This document shows, piece by piece, positions 1 to 11,902 of a DNA stretch of 64,000 nucleotides. This stretch comes from Lolium rigidum (Eukaryota > Streptophyta > Magnoliopsida > Poales > Poaceae), in the NCBI RefSeq assembly GCF_022539505.1, contig NC_061510.1, positions 277,160,330 through 277,224,329 on the forward strand. Reading direction: 5' to 3'. A model generated the notes under the pieces. The model had not been told where the DNA came from and searched no databases. It worked only from the letters and a program-made list of their open reading frames with translations. The position numbers were made by a program, and so were the translations under genes. How positions within the stretch are numbered: position 1 is the stretch's first letter; each line of letters opens with the position of its first letter.

Positions 1-715
1 GGGAAGGATGGACAGGTGGTAGTGACGCGTGGAGAGGCTGGGAGAAGGCTCGTGCTCGGAAGATGAAGGAATTGTCACCGCCCTCTGATCCAAGGGCTTT
101 CTGATATAAAATTAATATTTTTATATGCATCATTAAATATATTTTTATATGATAGGTTCATATCATTATAGTCGTTAACATTTTTTTCTAAAAAATGATC
201 AAATACGTCTTATTTATTGAAAACAGAGGAAATATTTCTTTGGACAGCGTTGTGCCAACCGGTAGATTTTAGGGGTGTTTCTTCTATTTTTATAAACACG
301 AAGTCTTGGCTCTTGGACACCGGCGGACCTTAGTGGAGGCCAAAAGTGCCATGCCCCCCAACACAATGAAAATTTGCAAAATACTGCTTAGTATTTATCA
401 TCTTTTATCATACAAAATAGAAAATATTTCAGTTTGGCCCCTTAGCTTTCATCTAATGTCTCTTTGCCCCTCCTACATTTACGGTCATGGTCCGCCACTG
501 CTCTTGGATCCTTGTAAAGTTTGTATACTTTTGCAATCTCGCCACAACATTTCTCTCTGCAGTAGGTCAAATGTGTAAGAAAAAAGGCACAACATTTCAA
601 AAACAAAAATGTAGCAAGAAAAATATGATTATGCGATGAATTCACATTGTCGCTCTAAAATGATGTAAAAATGTCAAAAAAAAATACATCATGGAAGGCC
701 AAATCTCGCGTACAA
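1..715. other. Unassigned AT-rich flank
   Basis: No gene or recognisable mobile element end was found here. The open frames are short, overlap on both strands and have no family motif. The sequence is AT-rich with a few inverted stretches, for example a 7-bp TGATGTA/TACATCA pair near 661-691. The last five bases (711-715, TACAA) would be the target-site copy on the left of element B, whose LTR starts at 716. It may be the remains of an older transposon or ordinary intergenic DNA. Confidence 0.5.
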
Positions 716-906
716 TGATACGTCCATTTTGCATCACTATTTTATATCATAATTTACTGTTATTCATTGATATATTTCATATTTAGATACGATACTTATT
801 CTATTTCACCTATTTTGCATGTTTCATGATTATTGGAGAATTACTAACCGGAGTCAGAATTCTGCTGGAAAAAGCACCGTCAGGATACAATATTTCTGAA
901 GATCAA
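716..906 (+). repeat. 5' LTR of element B, part 1
   Basis: The LTR opens with TGATACGTCCATTTTGC, directly after TACAA, and is cut at 906 by element A, which duplicated ATCAA (902-906 and 9074-9078). The LTR resumes at 9079 in the same orientation. The TG start and the CA end at 11787 define the whole LTR, about 1.5 kb once the insertions are removed. Confidence 0.75.
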
Positions 907-2508
907 TGATGGCGTGTATTTCACACGTTCGTTGGGGAACCCCAAGAGGAAGGTATGATGCGCACAGCAGCAAGTTTTCCCTCAGAAAGAAACCAAGGTT
1001 TATCGAACCAGGAGGAGCCAAGAAGCACGTTGAAGGTTGATGGCGGCGGGATGTAGTGCGGCGCAACACCAGGGATTCCGGCGCCAACGTGGAACCTGCA
1101 CAACACAACCAAAGTACTTTGCCCCAACGAAACGGTGAGGTTGTCAATCTCACCGGCTTCTCTGTAACAAAGGATTAACCGTATTGTGTGGAAGATGATT
1201 GTTTGCGAGAGAAAACGGTAAAACAAGTATTGCAGCAGATTTGTATTTCGAGTATTAAAAGAATGGACCGGGGTCCACGAGTTCACTAGAGGTGTCTCTC
1301 CCATAAGATAAAAGCATGTTGGGTGAACAAATTACGGTCGGGCAATTGACAAATAGAGAGAGCATAACAATGCACATACATGTCATGATAAGTATAGTGA
1401 GATTTAATTGGGCATTACGACAAAGTACATAGACCGCCATCCAACTGCATCTATGCCTAAAAAGTCCACCTTCAGGTTATCGTCCGAACCCCTTCCGGTA
1501 TTAAGTTGCAAAACAACAGACAATTGCATTAAGTATGGTGCGTAATGTAATCAATAACTACATCCTTAGACATAGCATCAATGTTTTATCCCTAGTGGCA
1601 ACAGCACGAACACAACCTTAGAACTTTTCGTCACCTGTCCCGGGTGTCAATGCGGGCATGAACCCACTATCGAGCATAAATACTCCCTCTTGGAGTTAAG
1701 AGTAAAAACTTGGCCAGAGCCTCTACTAATAACGGAGAGCATGCAAGATCATAAACAACACATATGCAATAACTTGATAATTAACATAACATGGTATTCT
1801 CTATCCATCGGATCCCGACAAACACAACATAGAGTATTACGGATAGATGATCTTGATCATGTTAGGCAGCTCACAAGATCCAACAATGAAGCACAATGAG
1901 GAGAAGACAACCATCTAGCTACTGCTATGGACCCATAGTCCGAGGGGTGAACTACTCACTCATCACTCCGGAGCGACCATGGCGGTGTAGAGTCCTCCGG
2001 GTGATGAATCCCCTCTCCGGCGAGGGTGCCGGAGGAGATCTCCAGAATCCCCCGAGATGGGATTGGCGGCGGCGGCGTCTGCGAAAGGTTTTCCGTATCG
2101 TGGTTTTTCGCCTCGGGGGTTTCGCGACGGAGGCTTTAAGTAGGCGGAAGGGCGGAGTCGGAGGGCTGACGAGGGGCCCACACCACGGGCGGCGCGGGCC
2201 CCTCCTTGGCGCGCCGCCTTGTGGTCCGGCCACCTCGTGGCCCCGCTTCGTATGCTCTTCGGTCTTCGGAAGGTTCGTGGCAAAATAGGACCACGGGTCT
2301 TGATTTCGTCCAATTCCGAGAATATTTCGTTACTAGGATTTCTGAAACCAAAAACAGCGAGAAAACGAAGCGGCACTTCGGCATCTTGTTAATAGGTTAG
2401 TTCCGAGAAAATGCACGAATATGACATAAAGTGTGCATAAAACATGTAGGTATCATCAATAATATGGCATGGATCATAAGAAATTATCGATACGTCGGAG
2501 ACGTATCA
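907..2508 (-). repeat. Element A LTR (left copy, 3' LTR of the minus-strand element)
   Basis: On the plus strand it runs from TGATGGCGTG to GACGTATCA, which on the minus strand gives a TGATACGTC start and a CATCA end. It pairs with 7475-9073; most differences are single-base changes and small indels. A GC-rich block near 2040-2240 contains a TACTTAAAG-like TATA region on the minus strand. Confidence 0.93.
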
Positions 2509-5102
2509 AGCATCCCCAAGCTTAGTTACTGCTCGTCCCGAGCAGGTAAAATGATAACAAAGATAATTTCTGAAGTGACATGCCATCATAACCTTGATCA
2601 TACTATTTGTAAACATATGTAGTGAATGCAGCGATCAAAACAATGGTAATGACATGAGTAAACAAGTGAATCATAAAGCAAAGACTTTTCATGAATAGTA
2701 CTTCAAGACAAGCATCAATAAGTCTTGCATAAGAGTTAACTTATAAAGCAATAAATCAAAGTAAAGGTATTGAAGCAACACAAAGGAAGATTAAGTTTCA
2801 GCGGTTGCTTTCAACTTGTAACATGTATATCTCATGGATAATTGTCAACATAGAGTAATATAACAAGTGCAATATGCAAGTATGTAGGAATCAATGCACA
2901 GTTCACACAAGTGTTTGCTTCTTGAGGTGGAGAGAGATAGGTGAACTGACTCAACATAAAGGTAAAAGAATGGTCCTTCAAAGAGGAAAGGATCGATTGC
3001 TATATTTGTGCTAGAGCTTTTATTTTGAAAACATGAAACAATTTTGTCAACGGTAGTAATAGAGCATATGAGTTATGAAAGTTATATCTTACAAGTTGCA
3101 AGCCTCATGCATAGTATACTAATAGTGCCCGCACCTTGTCCTAATTAGCTTGGACTACCGGATCTTTGCAATGCACATGTTTTAACCAAGTGTCACAATG
3201 GGGTACCTCCATGTCGCATGTACAAAGGTCTAAGGAGAAAGCTCGCATTTTGGATTTCTCGCTTTTGATTATTCTCAACTTAGACATCCATACCGGGACA
3301 ACATGGACAACGAGATAATGGACTCCTCTTTAATGCATAAGCATGTAACAATAATTAATATTCTCATATGAGATTGAGGATATGTGTCCAAAACTGAAAC
3401 TTCCACCATGAATCATGGCTTTAGTTAGCGGCCCAATGTTCTTCTCTAACAATATGCATGCTCCAACCATTAAGGTGGTAGATCTCTCTTACTTCGGACA
3501 AGACGGACATGCATAGCAACTCACATGATATTCAACAAAGAATAGTTGATGGCGTCCCCAGAAGACATGGTTATCGCACAACAAGCAACTTAATAAGAGA
3601 TAAAGTGCATAAGTACATATTCAATACCACAATAGTTTTTAAGCTATTTGTTCCATGAGCTATATATTGCCAAGGTGAATGATGGAATTTTAAAGGTAGC
3701 ACTCAAGCAATTTACTTTGGAATGGCGGAGAAATACCATGTAGTAGGTAGGTATGGTGGACACAAATGGCATAGTGGTTGGCTCAAGTATTTTGGATGCA
3801 TGAGAAGTATTCCCTCTCGATACAGGGTTTAGGCTAGCAAGGTTATTTGAAACAAACACAAGGATGAACGGTGCAGCAAAACTCACATAAAAGACATATT
3901 GTAAACATCATAAGACTCTACACCGTCTTCCTTGTTGTTCAAAACTCAATACTAGATGTTATCTAGATTCTAGAGAAACTAAATATGCAAACCAAATTAG
4001 CAAGCTCTATGTATTTCTTCATTAATGGGTGCAAAGCATATGATGCAAGAGCTTAAACATGAGCACAACAATTGCCAAGTATCACATTATCCAAGACATC
4101 ATAGCAATTTACTACATGTATCATTTTCCAATTCCAACCATATAACAATTTAACGAAGAAGAAACTTCACCATGAATACTATGAGTACAGCCTAAGGACA
4201 TACTTGTCCATATGCAACAGCGGAGCGTGTCTCTCTCCCACAAAGTGAATGCTAGGATCCATTTTATTCAAACAAAACAAAAAACAAAAACAAACCGACG
4301 CTCCAAGCAAAGTGCATAAGATGTGACGGAATAAAAATATAGTTTCGGGGGAGGAACCTGATAATGTTGTCGATGAAGAAGGGGATGCCTTGGGCATCCC
4401 CAAGCTTAGACAGCTTGAGTCTTCTTAGAATATGCAGGGGTGAACCACCGGGGCATCCCCAAGCTTAGAGCTTTCACTCTCCTTGATCATATTGCATCAT
4501 ACTCCTCTCTTGATCCTTGAAAACTTCCTCTACACCAAACTCGAAACAACTCATTAGAGGGTTAGTGCATAATAAAAATTAACATGTTCAGAGGTGACAC
4601 AATCATTCTTAACACTTCTGGACATTGCATAAAGCTACTGGACATTAATGGATCAAAGAAATTCATCCAACATAGCAAAAGAGGCAATGCGAAATAAAAG
4701 ACAGAATCTGTCAAAACAGAACAGATCCGTAAAGATGGATTTTATTAGGCCACCAGACTTGCTCAAATGAAAATTCTCAAATTGAATGAAAGTTGCGTAC
4801 ATATCTGAGGATCATGCACGTAAATTGGCTTAATTTTCTGAGCTACCTACAGGGAGGTAGACCCAGATTCGTGACAGCAAAGAAATCTAGAACTGCGCAG
4901 TAATCCAAATCTAGTACTTACTTTACTATCAAAGACTTTATTTGGCACAACAAGACATAAAACTAAGATAAGGAGAGGTTGCTACAGTAGTAAACAACTT
5001 CCAAGACTCAAATATAAAACAAAAATACTGTAGTAAAAACATGGGTTGTCTCCCATAAGCGCTTTTCTTTAACGCCTTTCAGCTAGGCGCGGAAAGTGTA
5101 AC
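2509..5102 (-). repeat. Element A non-coding 3' domain with polypurine tract
   Basis: About 2.6 kb between gag and the LTR has no supported gene. The polypurine tract AAGCTTGGGGATGC (minus strand) abuts the LTR at 2510-2523. Two further copies of the same 14-15-mer lie inside the domain at 4393-4407 and 4452-4466, and the first of these belongs to a 9-bp-stem hairpin at 4381-4401. The same domain occurs in elements D, E, F and J, so it looks like a conserved structural part of the family. Confidence 0.8.
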
Positions 5103-7218
5103 TCAAGTAACATCAAGAGATGAAGCATCAACATCATAATTTGTTCTAATAATAGAATCATAAGGTAACTTCATTCTATTTCTAGGGAAGTGTTCCATAC
5201 CTTTCTTGAGAGGAAATTGATATTTAATATTACCTTCCTTCATATCAATAGTAGCACCAACGGTTCGAAGAAAAGGTCTTCCCAATATAATGGGGCAAGA
5301 TGCATTGCAATCAATATCCAAGACAACAAAATCAACGGGGACAAGGTTATTGTTAACCATAATATGAAAATTATCAACTCTCCCCAAAGGTTTCTTTTTA
5401 GCATTATCAGCAAGATTAACATCCAGATAACAATTCTTCAATGGTGGCAAGTCAAGCATATCATAGACTTTCTTAGGCATAACAGAAATACTTGCACCAA
5501 GATCACATAAAGCATTACAATCAAAATCTTTGACTCTCATTTTAATGATGGGCTCCCAACCATCCTCTAGCTTTCTAGGAATAGAAGTTTCAAGTTTCAG
5601 TTTCTCTTCTCTAGCTTTTATGAGAGCATTTGTAATATGTTTTGTGAAAGCCAAATTTACAGCGCTAGCATTGGGACTCTTAGCAAGTTTTTGTAAGAAC
5701 TTTATAACTTAAGAGATGTGGCAATCATCAAAATCTAAATCATTACAATCTAAAGCAATGGGATTATCATCCCCAAGGTTGGAAAAAATTTTAGCAGTTT
5801 TATCACAGGCAGTTTCAGCAGTTTTAGCAGTTTCAGATAATTTTGCGCGCTTTGCACTAGGAGTAGAAGCATTGCCAACACCAATTATTTTACCATTGAT
5901 AGTAGGAGGTGCAGCAACATGTGAATCATTAGCATTGCTAGTGGTGGTAATAGTCCAAACTTTAGCTACATTTTTCTCTTTAGCTAGTTTTTCATTTTCT
6001 TCTCTATCCCACGTAGCACGCAGTTCAGCCATTAATCTTATATTCTCATTAATTCTAACTTGGATGGCATTTGCTGTAGTAACAATTTTATTTTCAATAT
6101 CCCTATTAGGCATAACTTTCGATTTCAAAAGATCAACATCAGAGGCAAGACTATCAACTCTAGAAGCAAGAATATCAATTTTATTGAGCTTTTCCTCAAC
6201 AGATTTGTTAAAGGCAGTTTGTGTACTAATAAATTCTTTAAGCATAGCTTCAAGTCCAGGGGGTGTATTTCTATTATTGTTGTAAGAATTCCCATAATAA
6301 TTAGCATAACCGTTACCATTATTATAAGGATATGGCCTATAGTTATTACTAGAATTGTTCCGATAAGCATTGTTGTTGAAATTATTATTTTTAATGAAGT
6401 TTACATCAACATGTTCTTCTTGGGCAACCAATGAAGCTAATGGAACATTATTAGGATCAATATTAGTCCTATCATTCACAAGCATAGACATAATAGCATC
6501 AACCTTATCATTCAAGGAAGAGGATTCTTCAACAGAATTTACCTTCTTACCTTGTGGAGCTCTTTCCGTGTGCCATTCAGAGTAATTAATCATCATATTA
6601 TCAAGAAGCTTTGTTGCTTCACCAAGAGTGATGGACATAAAGGTACCTCCAGCAGCTGAATCCAATAAATTCCGCGAAGAAAAATTTAGTCCTGCATAGA
6701 AGGTTTGGATGATCATCCAAGTAGTCGATCCATGGGTTGGGCAATTTTTAACCAAAGATTTCATTCTTTCCCAAGCTTGACCAACATGTTCATTATCCAA
6801 TTGTTTAAAATTCATTATGCTACTCCTCAAAGATATAATTTTAGCAGGGGGATAATATCTACCAATAAAAGCATCCTTGCATTTAGTCCAGGAATCAATA
6901 CTATTCTTAGGCGAGAGATAGCAACCAATCTTTAGCTCTTCCTCTTAATGAGAAAGGAAACAATTTTAATTTTATAATGTCACCATCTACATCTTTATAT
7001 TTTTGCATTTCACACAATTCAACAAAATTATTGAGATGGGCAGCGACATCATCGAACTAACACCGAGAAAATTGCTCTCGCATAACAAGATTCAGTAAAG
7101 CAGGTTTAATTTCAAAGAATTCTGCTGTAGTAGCAGGTGGAGCAATAGGTGTGCATAATAAATCATTATTATTTGTGCTAGTGAAGTCACACAACTTAGT
7201 ATTTTCAGGGGTAGCCAT
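5103..7218 (-). pseudogene. Element A gag plus protease-like frame, broken
   Basis: This is the capsid polyprotein of element A, followed by an aspartic-protease-like tail. The ATG is at 7218-7216, with a start context like those of elements D and I. Visible features are a retrotransposon gag region (AKDWLLSLP in siblings; here WERMKSLVKNCPTHG and SEWHTERAPQG), an Asn/Tyr-rich stretch, a probable coiled coil and a DLGAS active-site motif with ILGRPFLRT downstream. The frame is lost near 7050, where siblings read CTGG and A reads CTCGG. An in-frame TAA at 5709-5711 (GAA in F) separates the protease part, which lies in the same frame. No zinc knuckle, RT or integrase was seen. Some breaks could be sequencing errors. 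Confidence 0.85.
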
Positions 7219-7445
7219 TTTAGCAGTAGTAAATAAAGCAAACTAGATAAAGTAAATGCAAGTAAACTAATTTTTTTGTGTTTTTGATATAGCAAACAAG
7301 ACGAGTAAATAAAGTAAAACTAGCAACTAATTTTTTTGTGTTTTGATATAAGTGCAGCAAACAAAGTAGTAAATAAAATAAAGCAAGACAAAAACAAAGT
7401 AAAGAGATTGAGAAGTGGAGACTCCCCTTGCAGCGTGTCTTGATC

Positions 7446-7463
7446 TCCCCGGCAACGGCGCCA
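7446..7463 (-). other. Element A primer binding site (tRNA-Asp)
   Basis: On the minus strand this reads TGGCGCCGTTGCCGGGGA, the exact complement of the 3' end of plant tRNA-Asp including CCA. It lies 11 bases from the LTR end, as expected for the start of minus-strand DNA synthesis. Confidence 0.92.
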
Positions 7464-7474
7464 GAAAAAGAGCT

Positions 7475-9073
7475 TGATGGCGTGTATTTCACACGTTCGT
7501 TGGGGAACCCCAAGAGGAAGGTATGATGCGCACAGCAGCAAGTTTTCCCTCGGAAAGAAACCAAGGTTTATCGAACCAGGAGGAGCCAAGAAGCACGTTG
7601 AAGGTTGATGGCGGCGGGATGTAGTGCGGCGCAACACCAGGGATTCCGGCGCCAACGTGGAACCTGCACAACACAACCAAAGTACTTTGCCCCAACGAAA
7701 CAGTGAGGTTGTCAATCTCACCGGCTTGCTGTAACAAAGGATTAACCGTATTGTGTGGAAGATGATTGTTTGCAGAGAAAACGAGTAAAACAAGTATTGC
7801 AGCAGATTTGTATTTCAGTATTAAAAGAATGGACCGGGGTCCACAGTTCACTAGAGGTGTCTCTCCCATAAGATAAAAGCATGTTGGGTGAACAAATTAC
7901 ATTCGGGCAATTGACAAATAGAGAGAGCATAACAATGCACATACATGTCATGATAAGTATAGTGAGATTTAATTGGGCATTACGACAAAGTACATAGACC
8001 GCCATCCAACCGCATCTATGCCTAAAAAGTCCACCTTCAGAGTTATCGTCCGAACCCCTTCCGGTATTAAGTTGCAAAGCAACGAGACAATTGCATTAGG
8101 TATGGTGCGTAATGTAATCAATAACTACATCCTTAGACATAGCATCAATGTTTTATCCCTAGTGGCAACAGACACAAGACAACCTTAGAACTTTCGTCAC
8201 ATCGTCCCGAGTGTCAATGCGGGCATGAACCCACTATCGAGCATAAATACTCCCTCTTGGAGTTAAGAGTAAAAACTTGGCCGAGCCTCTACTAATAACG
8301 GAGAGCATGCAAGATCATAAACAACACATATGCAATAACTTGATAATTAACATAACATGGTATTCTCTATCCATCGGATCCCGACAAACACAACATAGAG
8401 TATTACAGATAGATGATCTTGATTATGTTAGGCAGCTCACAAGATCCAACAATGAAGCACAATGAGGAGAAGACAACCATCTAGCTACTGCTATGGACCC
8501 ATAGTCCAGGGGTGAACTACTCACTCATCACTCCGGAGGGGACCATGGCGGTGTAGAGTCCTCCCGGAGATGAATCCCCTCTCCGGCAGGCGCCGGAGGA
8601 GATCTCCGAATCCCCGAGATGGGATTGGCGGCGGCGGCGTCTCTGGAAGGTTTTCCGTATCGTGGTTTTTTCGCCTCAGGGGTTTCGCGACGGAGGCTTT
8701 AAGTAGGCGGAAGGGCGGAGTCGGAGGGCTGACGAGGGGCCCACACCACAGGGCAGCGCGGGCCCCTCCTTGGCCGCGCCGCCTTGTGGTCTGGCCACCT
8801 CGTGGCCCCACTTCGTATGCTCTTCGGTCTTCTGGAAGGTTCGTGGCAAAATAGGACCCTGGGTCTTGATTTCGTCCAATTCCGAGAATATTTCGTTACT
8901 AGGATTTCGAAACCAAAAACAGCAGAAAACAACAAGCGGCACTTCGGCATCTTGTTAATAGGTTAGTTCCAGAAAATGCACGAATATGACATAAAGTGTG
9001 CATAAAACATGTAGGTATCATCAATAATATGGCATGGATCATAAGAAATTATCGATACGTCGGAGACGTATCA
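7475..9073 (-). repeat. Element A LTR (right copy, 5' LTR of the minus-strand element)
   Basis: This is the 1599-bp partner of 907-2508 with the same ends. It is followed by the target copy ATCAA (9074-9078). On the minus strand it would carry the promoter for the element transcript. Confidence 0.93.
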
Positions 9074-9078
9074 ATCAA

Positions 9079-9548
9079 CAATTGATGAAAATATACCGAA
9101 GCTCCTATTTTTCCAGATGACGGAGCCAGCCAAAAGGGGAGGCCGAGGAGGACCGCCATGGGCCCTCCCCATAGGCCGGCGCAGCCACCAGGGCTGGCGC
9201 GCCGCCATGTGGGGAGGGGGCCCACGACCTCCCTCGGCCATCGCCCTTTCGCAAACTTCATCTCCCAGAAACCCTAAGGTGCGAGGGAAAGTGGAGGATA
9301 GTCACAGCCGCCTCTGCGGGGCGGAAAACACCAGAGAGAAAAGAGCTCTCCGGCAGGCTGAAATCTGCCGGGGAAATTCCCTCCCGGCGGGGGAATTCGT
9401 CGCCATCGTCACCAACATCGAGCTGGACTTCATTGGGATCATCATCATCATCATCTCCACCACCGACACCGTCATCTCCACCGCTGCACCTCGTCTCCGT
9501 TGTAACATCTAGGGTCGAATCTTGATTATTTCATAGGGGAAACTCTCC
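9079..9548 (+). repeat. 5' LTR of element B, part 2
   Basis: This segment continues the LTR of element B after the insertion of A. It is GC-rich in its first half (a GGCCGAGGAGGACC-type stretch) and ends at the CACTA insertion. It includes a short ATC-rich microsatellite near 9438-9455. The open frames on both strands overlap and have no domain support. Confidence 0.7.
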
Positions 9549-9744
9549 CACTACTAGGAAAAGGCTTATTGCCGGCGCACCAAAATGGGCTATTGCCGGC
9601 GCACCAAGAGCCCGCCGGTGCGAACGGGCCGGCGATAATAGCTTATTGCCGGCGCACCAGTCGGTGCGCCGGCGGTATCTCGCGTTATCCCCGGCGCACC
9701 TGTCTAGTTCGCCGGCGGTAAGTTATACAAGAAAACAAAAAAAT

Positions 9745-9782
9745 TCAAATCTAGATCCAGATCTAGATCTAGATCTAGCTAG
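9745..9782. repeat. GATCTA microsatellite inside the CACTA element
   Basis: Short tandem GATCTA/AGATCT units follow one another with one imperfect unit. This is a simple repeat with no gene. Confidence 0.7.
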
Positions 9783-10137
9783 TCAACCGTGGTTGTCGTC
9801 TATGCGCCAGGTGTAGGAGGTGCATGAGGTGCATGAGGATGCCGGAAGCTCCCAAGATTGGCGGGCCGGTGTAGGAGGAGGAGGAGTAGGCCAGAGGAGG
9901 AGGAGTAGGCCGGAGGTGGAGGAGCCCGGAGGAGGTGGAGGATGCCGGAGGATGCCGGAGGTGGTGGAGGAGGCCGACGGTGATGGGGGAGGCCGGAGAT
10001 GTTGGAGGAGGCCGGAGGACGTCGAGGAGGCTGGAGGTGGTGCAGGAGGTCGGAGGACGTCGTGGCCGTCGGTGGAGGAGGAGGATGAGTAGGTCGCCGG
10101 AGTAGCTCGCCGCCGCAGAAGCTCGGTATAGAGAAGG

Positions 10138-10195
10138 AGGAGCAGGAGATGGAGGAGGAGGAGGAGGAGGAGGAGGAGGAGGAGGAAAAGAGAAG
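10138..10195. repeat. GGA trinucleotide microsatellite inside the CACTA element
   Basis: A long run of GGA/AGG units explains the proline- and serine-rich frames on the complementary strand, which are therefore not taken as genes. Confidence 0.8.
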
Positions 10196-10939
10196 GGGAA
10201 AGTGAGCACCGCGGGTTGAGTTGTATAGCACTCCTTACCGCCGGCGCACCAAGTAGGGTGGTGCGCCGGGGCTATTTTTTTCTTTTTTTCACCCAAATCA
10301 TAAATCTGAAAAAAGTCCTGTTTCTGTTTTGAATTTGACGAATCCATTTTTTCTCCAAACGGCCAAAGGCGGTTGAATTCGAATAGGAAATTTTGAGTAG
10401 ATCGATTTTGATATAAAAAAGTTTTTCATCGGAGGTCGTATGTAACCAGAAATCCCGTTTTACCGAAAGATGATGCCATTTTGCATAATACATCGAAATT
10501 CAAATTTTCAAATTTTCCCTAAAACTAGATCACATATTACATGGGCATTTCAAAGGATTTTATTTTTTGAATTTTCTATCATTTTCTATTAATTTTTCGA
10601 AAACTGAAAAGGCGATTCCGGGGGGGGGGTGTGGGGAGAAAAATCTAGGCAACTTACCCCGGCGCACCTCTATGGTGGTGCGCTGGTGGTAAATTGTCTA
10701 CCACCGGCGCACCACCATAGAGGTGCGCCGGGGGTAAGGTGCCCAGAATTTTTGGGGGCGGCCAGATCTCTTCGAATTTTATCCCCGGCGCACTAATTTT
10801 TTTTGTGCGCCGGCAGTATAGGTCCATTGCCGGCGCGGTGGAAAAGGGGTGCGCCGGCAACACTTTCCACCGGCGCACGTGCAAGGTGGTGCGCCGGCAC
10901 ATATTGCCTCCACCTATAGGCTTTTTCCTAGTAGTGTCC

Positions 10940-11787
10940 CGGTGTTGATTACTCCTTGTTATTGATGCTATTGAGTGAAACCGTTGAATTAAGGTTTATG
11001 TTCAGATTGTTATCCATCATCATATCACCTCTGATCATGTTCCATATGATGTCTTGTGAGTAGTTCGTTTAGTTCTTGAGGACATGGGTGAAGTCTAAAT
11101 GTTAGTAGTGAACTATGTTGAGTAATATTTAATGGTTTGATATTTAAGTTGTGTTATTCTTCTAGTGGTGTCATGTGAACGTCGACTACATGATACTTCG
11201 CCTTTATGGGCCTAGGGGAATGCATCTTGTATTCGTTTGCTAATTGTGGGGTTGCCGGAGTGACAGCAACTTGAACCCCCGTTGGTATATCGATGCATGA
11301 GGGATAGCAGGATCTCAGAGTTTAAGGTTGTGGTTAGATTTATCTTAATTACTTTCTTGTATTTGCGGATGCTTGCAAGGGATTTAATCACAAGTATGTA
11401 TTAGTCCTAGGAAGGGCGGTGCATTATCATAGGTTCACCCACACAACACTTATCAAAACAATGAAGATTAATCAACTATATGAAGCGAAAGCACTAGACT
11501 AAATTCCCGTGTGTTCTCAAGAACGTTTGGTCATCATAAGTAAACAAACCGGCTTGTCCTTTGTGCTAAAAAGGATTGGGCCACTTGCAGCAATTATTAT
11601 TCCCGCATTTTACTTAGTTGTATTTTATTTATCTGCTATATCAAAACCCACTAAAAACTTGTCTATGAGCATTTACAGTGAATCCTTCATCGAAACTGCT
11701 TGTCAACACCTTCTGCTCCTCATTGGGTTTGACACTCTTATTTATCGAAAGTACTACGATACACCCCCTATACTTGTGGGGTCATCA
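10940..11787 (+). repeat. 5' LTR of element B, part 3
   Basis: This is the 3' end of the LTR after the CACTA insertion. It ends in TATACTTGTGGGGTCATCA, closely resembling the LTR end of element J (TATACTTGTGGGTTATCA at 61321). It is followed 11 bases later by the tRNA-Asp primer site. The open frame at 11509-11820 overlaps the LTR/PBS junction and is not considered a gene. Confidence 0.78.
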
Positions 11788-11798
11788 AGACTACTTTC

Positions 11799-11816
11799 TG
11801 GCGCCGTTGCCGGGGA
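11799..11816 (+). other. Element B primer binding site (tRNA-Asp)
   Basis: TGGCGCCGTTGCCGGGGA, an exact match to the complement of the tRNA-Asp 3' end. It is the same primer site as in the non-autonomous elements of this window, which is consistent with shared replication machinery. Confidence 0.92.
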
Positions 11817-11902
11817 GTGAAGCGCTATTAGTAAGTGGAATTGGTAAGGAAAACTTTTACTGTACGTGATGTTTTTATTTCTGCCTGCTGCTATAATTCA
11901 TT

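Larger units (their letters stand above)
907..9073 (-). mobile_element. Element A: complete non-autonomous Athila-like LTR retrotransposon
   Basis: This is a full-length element of 8167 bp on the minus strand. Two near-identical 1.6 kb LTRs (907-2508 and 7475-9073) bound an interior with a tRNA-Asp primer site, one gag plus protease-like frame and a 2.6 kb non-coding 3' domain ending in a polypurine tract. Perfect 5-bp target copies ATCAA flank it (902-906, 9074-9078). No RT, RNase H or integrase motif is present, so it would depend on another element's enzymes. The family looks like the Sabrina/WHAM-type repeats of Triticeae; that name is from memory and not checked by alignment. Confidence 0.93.
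9549..10936. mobile_element. Non-autonomous CACTA (En/Spm) DNA transposon
   Basis: A 1388-bp element bounded by terminal inverted repeats CACTACTAGGAAAAGGC (left) and its complement with one mismatch (right). Perfect 3-bp target copies TCC occur at 9546-9548 and 10937-10939, the length expected for CACTA elements. More than ten subterminal copies of CCGGCGCAC in both orientations are clustered near the ends; in this superfamily such repeats bind transposase. No transposase frame exists, so movement needs a helper. The long Pro-rich frames inside come from GGA/GCC repeats and are probably not genes. Confidence 0.95.

Noticed and set aside
1896..2400. Overlapping frames of 60-137 codons on both strands in the GC-rich part of the LTRs (also 8521-8966, 18134-18669, 31236-31762, 37789-38239, 39553-39993, 53742-54267, 61784-62317)
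   Set aside because: These are LTR sequence repeated at every copy; GC-rich DNA gives long frames on both strands, and length and frame differ between copies.
7446..7463. Possible tRNA-Asp gene fragments at the seven primer sites
   Set aside because: Only 18 bases match the 3' end including CCA; no cloverleaf or box A/B precedes them and they sit next to LTRs, so they are primer sites.
9775..10347. 190-codon Pro/Ser-rich frame (and overlapping frames) in the CACTA element
   Set aside because: It is produced by GGA/GCC repeats and subterminal repeats, is low complexity, and is open on several frames at once.
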